9,093 nt of DNA from Bryobacterales bacterium. GTDB taxonomy: Bacteria; Acidobacteriota; Terriglobia; Bryobacterales; Bryobacteraceae. The notes under the pieces were generated by a model, which saw nothing but the letters and a program-made list of their open reading frames with translations, had not been told where the DNA came from and searched no databases. Location of the stretch: assembly GCA_003164075.1 (NCBI GenBank), contig PLRZ01000158.1, forward strand, positions 9,145 to 18,237, written 5' to 3'. Both the position numbers and the translations under genes were made by a program. Below are positions 1 through 7,893 of this stretch, piece by piece (position 1 is the stretch's first letter; the number at the start of each line of letters is the position of its first letter).

Positions 1-1
1 T

Positions 2-442
2 CACCCGCTCGCCGTCGAAGCCACCTTACAGGACGGCGCCAACCGCGTGGCTACCGGATCGCTGGCGGTAATCGACAACACCGTGGACGCCACCACCGGC
101 ACGATTCACTTAAAAGCTACGTTCGACAATCGCGACGCCATGCTGTGGCCGGGCCAATTCGTGAACGTAGCGCTGACCCTGGACACCGTGCGGAATGCTA
201 CCGTGGTGCCCACCGAGGCCATACAGGCGGGCCGCGAGGCGCAGGTGGTTTTCGTGGTGAAACCGGGCAACACGGTGGAGATCCGCCCCGTGACCACCGG
301 CGCATCCCTGGGTAACAAGACGGTGATTGAGAAGGGGCTCGCGCCTGGAGAGACGGTGGTGACCGACGGCCAGATGGCGCTATTCCCCGGTGCGCCGGTG
401 CGCGTGGTGGAGGCCGCCAAACCGGGATCGGGGCCGCAATGA
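2..442 (+). CDS. RND efflux periplasmic adaptor (membrane fusion protein), 5'-truncated
   Basis: The frame is open from the window edge, so this is the C-terminal 146 residues of a protein that starts upstream. The stretch with IDN-VD-TTGTI followed by F-N and LWPGQFVNV is the hallmark beta-barrel region of MdtA/AcrA-type adaptors. After it comes the membrane-proximal domain (VVPTEAIQ, then VFVV, then a GL-PGE-VV-DGQ motif), and a short Pro/Gly-rich tail closes the protein. In this family the adaptor is anchored in the inner membrane and bridges the RND pump to an outer-membrane channel across the periplasm. Its TGA stop overlaps the ATG of the permease gene (ATGA at 439-442), so the two are almost certainly co-transcribed and translationally coupled. 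The N-terminal signal/lipid anchor and the hairpin and lipoyl domains lie outside the window. Family assignment is firm; the substrate is unknown. Confidence 0.93.
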   Translation, partial: HPLAVEATLQDGANRVATGSLAVIDNTVDATTGTIHLKATFDNRDAMLWPGQFVNVALTLDTVRNATVVPTEAIQAGREAQVVFVVKPGNTVEIRPVTTGASLGNKTVIEKGLAPGETVVTDGQMALFPGAPVRVVEAAKPGSGPQ

Positions 443-3400
443 ACCTCTCGCAACTTTTCATTGAGCGGCCGATCATGACGGTGCTGGTCTGTTTCAGCAT
501 CATCCTGTTCGGCGTGGTGGCCTTTCGCGCGCTGCCGGTGGCGGCGCTGCCGAGCGTGGATTACCCCACCATTAGCGTGAGCGCCGCGCTGCCCGGCGCC
601 AGCCCGGAGACCATGGCGTCCACCGTGGCCACACCGCTCGAACGTCAATTCTCCACCATCGCCGGTATTTCGCAGATGAGCTCGGTGAACTCGCTCGGCT
701 CCACGCAAGTCACCGTGCAGTTCAACCTCAGCCGCAATATCGACGCCGCCGCGCAAGACATTTCCGCGGCCATCTCCGCGGCGGGCGGGCTGTTGCCCAA
801 CACCATGCCGCGCCCGCCCAGCTACCAGAAGACCAACCCGGCGGACCAGGCCATCTATTATCTCTCGCTGACCTCCGACACGCTGCCGGCGTCCAAGGTG
901 AGCGAATTCGCCGACTTGATTCTGGCGCAGCGCATCTCCATGGTGGCCGGCGTTTCCCAGGTGCAGGTTTTCGGCGACCAGAAATACGCCGTGCGCGTGG
1001 ACGTAGACCCCAACCAACTGGCGGCCCACAATATCGGCATCGACGAAGTGCAGAGGGCCATCGCCAGCAGCAACACCAACCTGCCCACCGGCCGGCTGGA
1101 GGGCGACAAGCAGGCTTTCACCATCCAATCCAGCGGCGGACTGGAGAAAGCGTCCCAATACCGGCCCATCGTCGTGGCTTACCGTAACGGCGTGCCCGTG
1201 CGCCTGGAGCAATTGGGCAGCGTGCTCGACAGCGTGGAAAACGATAAGGTGATCGCGCTCATGAACGGCCATCCGAGCGTGATGCTGGCCATCAACCGCC
1301 AGCCCGGCACCAATACCGTGGACGTGGTGGACAACGTCAATGCCCTGCTGCCGGAATTTCGAAAACAGCTTCCGCCTTCGTTGCATCTGGACGTGGCGTT
1401 CGACGCGTCGCAATCCATCCGCAACTCCATTCGCGACGTGGAATTGACGCTGCTCGGGACCGTGGGGATCGTCATCCTGGTGATCTTCCTGTTCCTGCGC
1501 AACGTGTCGGCCACCATGATTCCGGGCGCTGCCGTACCGTTCTCCATCATCGGGACCTTTGCCGTAATGTACCTGCTGGGGTACAGCATCAACAACCTTT
1601 CGCTGATGGCGCTGACGCTTTCCGTGGGCTTCGTGGTGGACGACGCCATCGTCATGCTGGAAAACATCGTGCGCCACATGGAAATGGGCCAATCGCGCAT
1701 GCAAGCGGCTCTGACGGCGTCCCGGGAGATCGGCTTCACCATCGTCTCCATGACCATCTCGCTGGTAGCGGTGTTCATTCCGGTGCTGTTTTTGAGCGGG
1801 ATTGTGGGCCGCCTGTTGCACGAGTTCGCGGTAACCATCGTGGTGGCCATCCTCATTTCGGGATTCGTGTCGTTGACCTTGACGCCCATGCTGGGCAGCC
1901 GCTTTCTGAAGTCGGAACATGAGTCGCGCCACGGCGTGGTGTACCACATACTGGAAGGCGGCTTCAATCTGCTGGCGCGCTGGTACGAGATCACTCTGCG
2001 GATCGCCATGCGCTTCCACCCGGTGACCATGCTGGTTGCCGTGGCCATGCTGGTGGGTACGGTCTACCTGTTCGTCAACATGCCGACGGGTTTCATTCCC
2101 AGCCAGGACAGCGGCTTCACTTTCGGTGTCGTGGTAGGCCCGCAGGATATCTCGTTCGACTCCATGGCGGTGCACCTTCGCCAGGTGGCGGCGACTCTCC
2201 AGGCGGATCCGAACGTAGCCGGCGTGGGCGCATTTGGAGGCGGCGGAGCGGGGCAAAGCAACCAGGCCTTCGTGTTTGCCACCCTCAAACCGCGCGACCA
2301 GCGGGCGCTCTCCGTCGACCAGACCATCGAAGAACTGCGGCCGAAGTTTCTGACTATTCCGGGTGTCTTCACCTTCATGCAGAACCCGCCGCCCATCAGT
2401 GTCAGCGGCCAGTTCGGCACCAGCGTCTACCAGCTCACGCTGCAGAGTTCCAAGCTGGAGGACGTCTACACCTGGGGTCCGCAACTGATGGCCAAGATGC
2501 AGCAACTTCCGGGCTTCGTGGATGTCAACGATACCGAGTTGCAGGCCGCCAGTCCGCAAGTGATCGTGGATATCGACCGCGACCGCGCACAGGCGCTGGG
2601 AGTAACGCCGCAGCAGGTGCAGGATGCGCTCTACAGTGCGTTCGGGACGCGGCAGGTCTCGGTGATCTACGCGCCGGCCGACCAGTATCAGGTGATTCTG
2701 GAGCTGGAAAAGAAATATCAGCGGACGCCGGATGCCTTGTCGCGCCTGTACGTCCGCTCGTCCACGGGAGCGTTGGTGCCGCTCGACACGATGGTGAAAA
2801 CGGGCAAGCAGGTGCGGCCGTCGAGCATCAGCCACTTCGGCCAATTGCCGGCCACCACGATTTCATTCAACCTGAAGCAGGGGTTCTCCCTCGGCCAGGC
2901 AGCCGACCAGGTGGACGCCGCCATCCGCGATCTGCGCATGCCGCCGGGAATCTCCACCAAGTTCCAGGGGACGGTGAAGGAGTTCCAGAGTTCGTTCCAG
3001 AATCTGACCATCCTGTTGATTGTGGCGCTGCTGGTGATCTACATCGTACTGGGCGTATTGTACGAGAGTTTTATTCATCCCTTGACGATCCTCTCGGGGC
3101 TGCCCTCGGCGGTATTCGGCGCTTTGCTGACGCTGGTGCTGTTTCACAGGGAACTGGATTTGTATGCGTTCGTCGGCATCATCATGTTGTTCGGGGTGGT
3201 GAAGAAGAACGCCATCATGATGGTGGATTTCGCCATCGGCCAGCGGAATGCCGGGCGATCCGCGTACGACTCCATCTGGCAGGGCTGCATGCTGCGCTTC
3301 CGTCCCATCATGATGACCACGGTGGCGGCGCTGTTCGGCACGCTGCCCATCGCGTTGGGATATGGCGAAGGCGCCGACGCCCGCCAGCCGCTGGGCTTGG

Positions 3401-3537
3401 CGGTGGTAGGCGGCTTAGTAGTGAGTCAATTTCTGACTCTTTACATCACGCCGGTGATCTATCTCTACTTAGAGCGCGTACAGGAATGGCTGCGCGGCGA
3501 GAGTGCGGCGCCGGTCCCGGCGACGTCGGGAGATTAA
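439..3537 (+). CDS. RND-family multidrug efflux permease (HAE1, MdtB/MdtC-like)
   Basis: This is a complete 1032-residue inner-membrane proton/drug antiporter, the usual length for HAE1 pumps. It opens with FIERPIMT and a first membrane helix (about residues 10-30), followed by the periplasmic porter half. Next come helices 2-6 (about 335-488), helix 7 (about 527-547), a second porter half, and helices 8-12 (about 858-1010). The proton-relay residues are all present. The Asp pair D401-D402 lies in [13 protein letters not shown] (AcrB D407/D408), K923 in [13 protein letters not shown] (AcrB K940), and R955 in RFRPIMMTT (AcrB R971). An MdtB/MdtC/MuxB-type pump fits better than AcrB because the helix-10 motif is KKNAI and the adaptor is MdtA-like. 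The start overlaps the adaptor stop as ATGA. No second permease and no outer-membrane factor follow, so the channel must be encoded upstream or elsewhere. Exported substrates cannot be inferred. Confidence 0.96.
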   Translation: MNLSQLFIERPIMTVLVCFSIILFGVVAFRALPVAALPSVDYPTISVSAALPGASPETMASTVATPLERQFSTIAGISQMSSVNSLGSTQVTVQFNLSRNIDAAAQDISAAISAAGGLLPNTMPRPPSYQKTNPADQAIYYLSLTSDTLPASKVSEFADLILAQRISMVAGVSQVQVFGDQKYAVRVDVDPNQLAAHNIGIDEVQRAIASSNTNLPTGRLEGDKQAFTIQSSGGLEKASQYRPIVVAYRNGVPVRLEQLGSVLDSVENDKVIALMNGHPSVMLAINRQPGTNTVDVVDNVNALLPEFRKQLPPSLHLDVAFDASQSIRNSIRDVELTLLGTVGIVILVIFLFLRNVSATMIPGAAVPFSIIGTFAVMYLLGYSINNLSLMALTLSVGFVVDDAIVMLENIVRHMEMGQSRMQAALTASREIGFTIVSMTISLVAVFIPVLFLSGIVGRLLHEFAVTIVVAILISGFVSLTLTPMLGSRFLKSEHESRHGVVYHILEGGFNLLARWYEITLRIAMRFHPVTMLVAVAMLVGTVYLFVNMPTGFIPSQDSGFTFGVVVGPQDISFDSMAVHLRQVAATLQADPNVAGVGAFGGGGAGQSNQAFVFATLKPRDQRALSVDQTIEELRPKFLTIPGVFTFMQNPPPISVSGQFGTSVYQLTLQSSKLEDVYTWGPQLMAKMQQLPGFVDVNDTELQAASPQVIVDIDRDRAQALGVTPQQVQDALYSAFGTRQVSVIYAPADQYQVILELEKKYQRTPDALSRLYVRSSTGALVPLDTMVKTGKQVRPSSISHFGQLPATTISFNLKQGFSLGQAADQVDAAIRDLRMPPGISTKFQGTVKEFQSSFQNLTILLIVALLVIYIVLGVLYESFIHPLTILSGLPSAVFGALLTLVLFHRELDLYAFVGIIMLFGVVKKNAIMMVDFAIGQRNAGRSAYDSIWQGCMLRFRPIMMTTVAALFGTLPIALGYGEGADARQPLGLAVVGGLVVSQFLTLYITPVIYLYLERVQEWLRGESAAPVPATSGD

Positions 3538-3856
3538 ATTGGGCGGTTGGGCTAGGACTGCGAGGCGGACCCCAATAAGCGTTAACTGAACATGAGCGAC
3601 CCGCATCGGCGGGCTCCTCGTGATGGTCGTGGCGAGGATGGCGGTCGGTCGGGTTGAAACTATCCAGCATCGCCATAGTTTGGCTCGTTTGCCGTTACCA
3701 ATCCACGACCGCTGGCTCATGAAGGTACCTCTTTCCGAGTGGCGCGTGATACGACCGGGGCCAATGTCGACATCTCCCAGAACGCGACTTCCTGGGCGTT
3801 GGGAGAGACCGTCCTGCATCTTGGGCACAACGCGGTCGCCCCAGCGCAAGCGCGAA
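3538..3856. other. gene-free segment after the efflux operon
   Basis: No frame here on either strand resembles a protein I recognise. The reading frames that exist lack ribosome sites and look like chance opens in GC-rich DNA. A small hairpin lies near the start of the segment (3600-3613). The minus strand could hold more decayed remains downstream of the VRR-NUC relic, but I see no conserved motif. This is most likely the boundary between the chromosomal efflux operon and the accessory region. Confidence 0.5.
3600..3613. repeat. short GC-rich hairpin downstream of efflux operon
   Basis: CCCGC and GCGGG form a perfect 5-bp stem around an ATCG loop. GAG (3594-3596) and CTC (3614-3616) could extend it across a bulge. 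It lies about 60 bases after the permease stop. There is no U-run after it on the plus strand, so it is not a convincing intrinsic terminator. It may be a weak or factor-assisted 3' end structure, or chance. Confidence 0.3.
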
Positions 3857-4198
3857 TCACGGGACAAAAGCCGACTTATCGGTACCTATTTCCGTGAGCA
3901 GCGTTTCATGGGAGTAGCCTTCATAGATTAAGTCCTTGATCTACTGACGCTGAAGGGGCTACAGGTCCGAGGGGGGACGCATCGCGTTTGTCATCTCGAC
4001 GTAGAGGCCATGAAAGCCACCTATGGCGGCCGGCAGGAACAGATCAGGGACACCAAGCCTGACGCGATCCTTCTTCAGCTTGACCGCCGTTCCACAGGCT
4101 CGACGGCCGCTGTTGGGAATGGCATGCCGAAGGAAGTTTAGGAAATTCACAACCTCATCAGATTGGCCAGGTGATGACAGAAATTTATTCGGCGTGTT
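3857..4198 (-). pseudogene. VRR-NUC domain nuclease relic with two in-frame amber codons
   Basis: Read on the minus strand from about 4198, the frame gives HAIPNSGRR, then LGVPDLFLPAAIGGFHGLYVEM, then PLQRQ and IKDLIYEGY. This is the VRR-NUC pattern: a NGG/NSGRR element, G-PDLFLP with the metal-binding Asp, GG-HGL-IE/VEM with the next acidic residue, then SPEQ-EWI and GY. VRR-NUC proteins are PD-(D/E)xK-type nucleases, common as small stand-alone enzymes in phages and prophages. Two TAG codons interrupt it, at 3961-3959 (where Ser is usual before the P-Q segment) and 3943-3941 (at the usual Trp). Both are one base away from TCG and TGG. After GY the match fades, and the frame stops at TGA 3859-3857. 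A GTG at 4150 is the only plausible start near the domain, and it would cut the usual N-terminal helix short. I judge it a decayed, inactive gene. Confidence 0.72.
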
Positions 4199-4235
4199 CG
4201 GAAGGAATCGGGAGCTACTTTGGCGGCGCAGTCAC

Positions 4236-4249
4236 GCGCGAAATCGCGC
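4236..4249. repeat. 14-bp near-perfect palindrome
   Basis: GCGCGA and TCGCGC face each other across AA. It lies about 95 bases upstream of the broken wHTH/TIR-like gene and just upstream of the VRR-NUC relic on the other strand. It could be an operator for a divergent pair that once existed here, but GC-rich palindromes of this size also arise by chance. Confidence 0.3.
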
Positions 4250-4336
4250 CACCTCATCGCAGCAGCATATAACGAAAATTGCGCTACAATCGAAGCGTTT
4301 CCCGTTTTAGACATCAATCATTATTTCTGCGGTGAT

Positions 4337-4341
4337 GGAGG
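4337..4341 (+). promoter_or_regulatory. Shine-Dalgarno GGAGG of the wHTH/TIR-like gene
   Basis: GGAGG ends three bases before the ATG at 4345. The spacing is a little short, but the match is perfect and it fixes this start over other in-frame choices. A TACAAT at 4285-4290 could be the -10 box of its promoter, but no good -35 hexamer lies at the right distance. Confidence 0.55.
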
Positions 4342-4344
4342 ACA

Positions 4345-5392
4345 ATGCCACCGAAGAAGAGAGATCCAGCCAAGACTCTGGCTGGTAAAGTGTCGGCCGC
4401 TCCGAAACCAAAGTTTCCTCGCGCTACCCTTGAGAACGCTCTGAGAATCGCCTATGCCATCAAGGACACCAACGGTGGCAACCCCTGGGAGCCCGAGGAG
4501 ATTCGCAAGGCTATCGAAGTCGGCCAGGGAAACTCCTGGTACGCTCTGACAGCCGCCTCCCGCGATTACGGCCTCACGTCAGGAACCCGCGAATCCCCAC
4601 AAATCGCCCTCGAAGAGTTTGGGCGAGAAATCGTCTACGCGCCAGACCCCACCACCGAACTGACGCTGAAGAAACAGGCGTTTCTCAAAGTCGATATCTT
4701 CAAGCGCGTCCTCGATTACTACAAGGGCAGCAATCTTCCCGACATGAAGTATCTCGGGAACGTCCTCACCAAGCAATTTGGACTCGATCCAGAAATGCAC
4801 GAGGAATTTGCGAAGATATTCCGCGAGAACTCGCAATATCTTGGAATCACCTCTGGGGTTCCAACCACGCCACCAGCAGAAGGAGAAGAGCCGTCGCCAG
4901 AGCCCTCGCCCGGCACCGTGACGCTCGCAGAGGGTTCCGCAGGTTCGACGCTCACAGCATTCGTAATCCTTCCATTCGTGGAGCGTGAGGACAAGCATCC
5001 GAAGGGTTTTTTTGCTGAAGTCCTACGAAGCATCATCACGCCCGCAGCGGCCTCCAAGGAATGCGGATTCAACGTCAAGACTGCAAACCGTCAGGGAAGC
5101 GACATGATCCAAGCGACGATCATCAACAGCCTGGTCGAAGCCGACTTGGTTATTGCCGACCTCACGGAGCATAATCCCAACGTGCTCTTTGAACTGGGCG
5201 TCCGAATGGCACAAGAGAGGCCTATTCGACGTTGACAACTTGCTCCGCGTCTTCGAGTACAACCCCAATCTCTGGCCGACGACCGTAGAAAAGGACATGC
5301 CCAACCTCCGCGAATTCATCAAGGGTGCATGGGAGAATAAAGACCCGAACAAGACCTACATGAAGATATTGCGAGGGCAGGCGAAGCCTTAG
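4345..5392 (+). pseudogene. DUF5343-like winged helix + nucleoside deoxyribosyltransferase/TIR-like protein, frameshifted
   Basis: The start is ATG at 4345, with GGAGG at 4337-4341 just upstream. The first frame runs 296 residues to TGA 5233-5235. Residues about 25-170 look like the DUF5343-type winged-helix domain (NGGNPWEPEEI, then LTAASRDYGLT, then VDIFKRVLDYYKGS and MKYLGN). A Pro/Glu/Ser linker follows (about 172-190). From about 204 comes a Rossmann-like nucleoside 2-deoxyribosyltransferase/TIR-like domain: FVILPF, GSDMIQATI, then EADLVIADLTEHNPNVLFELG, with E283 in the position of the catalytic Glu of these folds. The conserved C-terminus (FDVDNLLRVFEYNPNLWPTTVEKD and on) continues in the +1 frame from about 5219 to TAG/5392. 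About ten residues normally found between the P-I strand and FDVDN appear absent. The family is linked to NAD- or nucleotide-cleaving effectors. The gene is probably dead; a truncated product is possible. Confidence 0.75.
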
Positions 5393-5409
5393 CATTGAAT
5401 TGGCCCAAC

Positions 5410-5463
5410 CTGGCGCGGATCACTGCCTACAAACGCGCCAGCGTGCTCTGGACGCGTCTGGCG
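5410..5463. repeat. three-arm inverted repeat cluster upstream of integrase
   Basis: CTGGCGCG (5410-5417) is perfectly complementary to CGCGCCAG (5434-5441) across a 16-base gap. The core of that second arm, CGCCAG (5436-5441), is also complementary to CTGGCG (5458-5463) across a 16-base gap. The middle arm can therefore pair with either neighbour but not both. The cluster sits 21 bases before the recombinase ATG. It could be a recombinase binding/attachment site, an operator, or a leader that forms alternative hairpins. No duplicate elsewhere in the window was found by eye, so an att site is not demonstrated. Confidence 0.45.
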
Positions 5464-5483
5464 GTGTCGTGCAGACTGCAGGA

Positions 5484-6428
5484 ATGGCTAACAAAAAAAG
5501 CAAGCTCACTCCGAAAACCATCCTGAAACTGCCGGATCTCGAACAGTCGAAATCCGCCGTCCTCAACAGCCTGACCTCCCGCAGCTCTCAACGATCCTAC
5601 GATCACGCGATTCGTGAATTTATCGACTGGTACTGCTCCGAACCGCGCCTTGCGTTCAACAAGACGGTGGTGACACGCTACCGGATCAATCTCGAACAAG
5701 CCAAGTATGCCTCGTCCACGATCAACCTGCGCCTTGCAGCGATTCGGCGATTGGCGTACGAAGCTGCCGACTGCGGCCTTCTGAGCCCCGATCTTGCGGC
5801 GGGAATCCGGCGGGTCAAGGGCGTAAAGAAGCATGGCATGCGCATCGGGAATTGGTTGACGGCGGACCAGGGGAAGCGACTCCTCACCGCGTTCTGCGGT
5901 GAAGACCTGCGTTCCAAACGCGACTACGCAATGATCGCGGTTCTGCTCGGTTGTGGCCTCCGAAGGGCGGAGGTGGCGGGGCTCACCGTCGAAGAAATCC
6001 AACAGCGAGAAGAGCACTGGGTCATCGCCGATCTTGTTGGCAAGGGTGGTCACGTTCGAACGGTGCCAGTCCCGAGCTGGGTCAAGCTTGCGGTCGATAA
6101 CTGGTTGACCGCCACTGGCATCGCGACCGGCCCGGTTTTTCGGGCGATCAACAAGGCCCGTCGGGTCGCGACAAGCGGTTTCAGTCCGAAAGTCATATGG
6201 GGCGTCGTAAAGGCCGGGTCCGCGAAATGTGGTCTGGATCGCGTTGCGCCGCACGATCTCAGACGTACCTGTGCCCGATTGTGCCACGAGGCAGGCGGAG
6301 AGCTTGAGCAAATCCAGTTCTTGCTCGGACATGTAAGCGTTCAAACCACGGAGCGATATTTAGGCTGCAAGCAACGGCTCCGAAATGCGGTCAACGACAA
6401 AATCGGTCTGGAGCCAGCCTCGTCTTGA
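5484..6428 (+). CDS. tyrosine recombinase / phage-type integrase
   Basis: This is a 314-residue, apparently intact site-specific recombinase, close to the length of XerC/XerD-like enzymes. Residues about 18-105 form the SAM-like core-binding domain (SQRSYDHAIREFIDWY, then STINLRLAAIRRLAYEA). Residues about 122-300 form the catalytic domain. The active-site set is complete: R160 in GCGLRRAE, K187 in GKGGHVR, H257 and R260 in HDLRRT, H283 in LLGHVSVQTT, and the nucleophile Y292 in ERYLG. It cuts and rejoins DNA through a 3'-phosphotyrosine intermediate and usually mobilises an island, integron or phage. I chose ATG 5484 because the recognisable protein begins there; an upstream TTG at 5400 would add 28 residues of non-conserved sequence that run through the repeat cluster. 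The ribosome site is weak (CAGGA). The gene lies between the broken wHTH/TIR-like gene and the ATPase cassette, so it may be the motor that brought in part of this region. Confidence 0.92.
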   Translation: MANKKSKLTPKTILKLPDLEQSKSAVLNSLTSRSSQRSYDHAIREFIDWYCSEPRLAFNKTVVTRYRINLEQAKYASSTINLRLAAIRRLAYEAADCGLLSPDLAAGIRRVKGVKKHGMRIGNWLTADQGKRLLTAFCGEDLRSKRDYAMIAVLLGCGLRRAEVAGLTVEEIQQREEHWVIADLVGKGGHVRTVPVPSWVKLAVDNWLTATGIATGPVFRAINKARRVATSGFSPKVIWGVVKAGSAKCGLDRVAPHDLRRTCARLCHEAGGELEQIQFLLGHVSVQTTERYLGCKQRLRNAVNDKIGLEPASS

Positions 6429-6627
6429 CCATTTTCCGTTCAGGCGGGCTGACGTATCGTTCCCAATTCGGCGAAGTTCCGAATGGCCGACTCTTCAGTC
6501 GTGAAGACTCGCTGCCGAGATGCGCAACCCAGCTGCGAGATCATAACCTGGAGGCGATGTACGGGACGCGGCGCGAACACCGCAACCGCCCAGCCGCCGC
6601 AACGTCGAAACATCGTCAACTATACTG
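6429..6627. other. intergenic leader between integrase and ATPase cassette
   Basis: There is no gene here. Two short plus-strand frames are open but have no ribosome site and no recognisable motif. The segment probably carries the promoter of the ATPase cassette. Confidence 0.5.
6621..6626 (+). promoter_or_regulatory. possible -10 box (TATACT) of the ATPase cassette
   Basis: TATACT matches the sigma-70 -10 consensus at five of six positions. It lies 13 bases before the ATG at 6640 and overlaps the region just before the alternative GTG at 6628. No fair -35 hexamer is found 16-18 bases upstream. If used, transcription would begin about 7 bases before the ATG, giving an almost leaderless mRNA. 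The call rests on the hexamer alone. Confidence 0.25.
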
Positions 6628-6639
6628 GTGAATGCGCGA

Positions 6640-7893
6640 ATGGAAGAGAAAACCGCAGTTTTCGACAGACGGCAGGTCTACAGGCCATTTCTTGAGCGCC
6701 TGAATCCCTCGTCGCCGAGCCCCCAGGACCTCGACACGATCATCGTGCCTCCTGAACATGATCCTCGTGATCCCGAACAGCCGCCCATCCACGCTGCTTT
6801 TGCCACGACGTCCGAATTGAATCGGGGAACTCAGATGGCGCTCGTAGGGGGTATCGGCTCCGGAAAGACGACTGAGCTTCGGCTGACGCAGAGGCTTCTC
6901 AAACGCCATAAAGACGCGGTGAATGTCTTCATCGATCTCGCGGATCTGACTGACATCAACCAAGTGAACCCTGGTGCGATCATGATCGCAATCGGAACAT
7001 CACTGTATAGCCGATTAAAGAAAACTGATAGAACAAACGAGGGTGTGAAGGCTGCCTACACCAAACTGCAAGAACTCGCGAAGGGCAAGACCGAGTGGGT
7101 CGAAGTTGATGAATATGACGATCAGCATGAGGAGCCTGACGTGGACGAACGGCAGATGCGCCCTGTCCGCACGCCGGGGATGCTCAAGCCACGGTTTCCG
7201 GCGCTCAAAAGGAACGTTGAAGAAATCCAACTGTTGATGGCGGATATTGTCGCACCGTTCCTTTCGTCTGATTCGCAGGTTACAGTTCTGCTCGATGGCC
7301 TTGACCGGCTCATCCAACCCGACCGCTTTAGACAGTTTGCCGAGCAGGATCTTCGCGCACTGCGTGAGTTCCCCATCTCGGTGATCGTTGCGGCCCCCCT
7401 ACTGCTGTGGTTCGATAAAGACCGTTTTCTTCAAGACTATTTCGATGACGTGAAACATATTCCGGCGGCCATTTCGGATCCAGAGCAATCAGATTTTCTG
7501 AACCAGATTCTGATCCGACGAGGGGCGACGGAAGTCATGGGCGGGGAGGAAATCTCTGCTATCAGCCGGGCTTCTGGCGGGGTACTGCGAGACTTGATCA
7601 CATTGGCGAGAACATCTGCAGAGGCAGCCTACCGGGACGATAAGGACAGAATCGAGATGAGGCATGTAAAAACGGCTGTTCGGCAGTTGGGGAGGCGCTA
7701 CTTGCTCGGGTTAGGGAGGACTCATCGGAGGCTGGTCCAGCGCCTCTTGGATGAACAAGCATTTTCTTTTGAAAGTCCGATTGCCAAAGAGTTATTAGTG
7801 AACCGCCAGGTGCTCGAGTACTTTACGGAAGGGCAGGAATCGTTTGCTGTACACCCCGCTCTTGCGGACGCGCTGCGAGAGAATCTCCAATGA
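6640..7893 (+). CDS. P-loop ATPase of the STAND/AAA type, first gene of a three-gene cassette
   Basis: The product is a 417-residue soluble ATPase. The Walker A loop is G70-G-I-G-S-G-K76-T77. The Walker B strand VTVLLDGLDRL carries D219 and D222, the hhhhDGLD form typical of STAND and Orc1/Cdc6-like NTPases. A strand with VIVAAP (about 248-253) follows, then a helical lid with ASGGVLRDLITLARTSAEAAY (about 311-331). The C-terminal third looks like a winged helix (about 350-410). Between the Walker motifs lies a very acidic insert (about 151-171) of Asp/Glu-rich residues. I prefer ATG 6640, which has GGTGA eight bases upstream; an in-frame GTG at 6628 would add four residues. Its stop overlaps the next ATG (ATGA), so the two proteins are probably made together. 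The precise family and role are unknown to me; signal-sensing or remodelling activity is inferred from the fold class. Confidence 0.85.
   Translation: MEEKTAVFDRRQVYRPFLERLNPSSPSPQDLDTIIVPPEHDPRDPEQPPIHAAFATTSELNRGTQMALVGGIGSGKTTELRLTQRLLKRHKDAVNVFIDLADLTDINQVNPGAIMIAIGTSLYSRLKKTDRTNEGVKAAYTKLQELAKGKTEWVEVDEYDDQHEEPDVDERQMRPVRTPGMLKPRFPALKRNVEEIQLLMADIVAPFLSSDSQVTVLLDGLDRLIQPDRFRQFAEQDLRALREFPISVIVAAPLLLWFDKDRFLQDYFDDVKHIPAAISDPEQSDFLNQILIRRGATEVMGGEEISAISRASGGVLRDLITLARTSAEAAYRDDKDRIEMRHVKTAVRQLGRRYLLGLGRTHRRLVQRLLDEQAFSFESPIAKELLVNRQVLEYFTEGQESFAVHPALADALRENLQ

Noticed and set aside
106..2844. Very long (912 codons) minus-strand open frame antisense to the efflux genes
   Set aside because: Its translation is a low-complexity His/Arg/Gln/Gly mix without motifs, as expected when a GC-rich gene is read on the opposite strand; the plus strand has an unmistakable RND pump.
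3620..3931. 103-codon plus-strand frame in the region after the efflux operon
   Set aside because: It is Arg/Pro-rich, lacks a ribosome site and overlaps the minus-strand VRR-NUC relic; most likely a chance frame.
3941..3961. Amber recoding (TAG read as an amino acid) as an explanation of the VRR-NUC frame
   Set aside because: The expected residues are Ser and Trp, not a single recoded amino acid, and no other feature of the window suggests an altered code. Decay is simpler.
5400..5483. TTG 5400 as the integrase start
   Set aside because: The extra 28 residues are not recombinase-like and are encoded by the inverted repeat cluster; ATG 5484 begins the recognisable protein.
5427..6344. 305-codon minus-strand frame antisense to the integrase
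   Set aside because: It has no motifs and no ribosome site, while the plus strand carries a recombinase with every catalytic residue.
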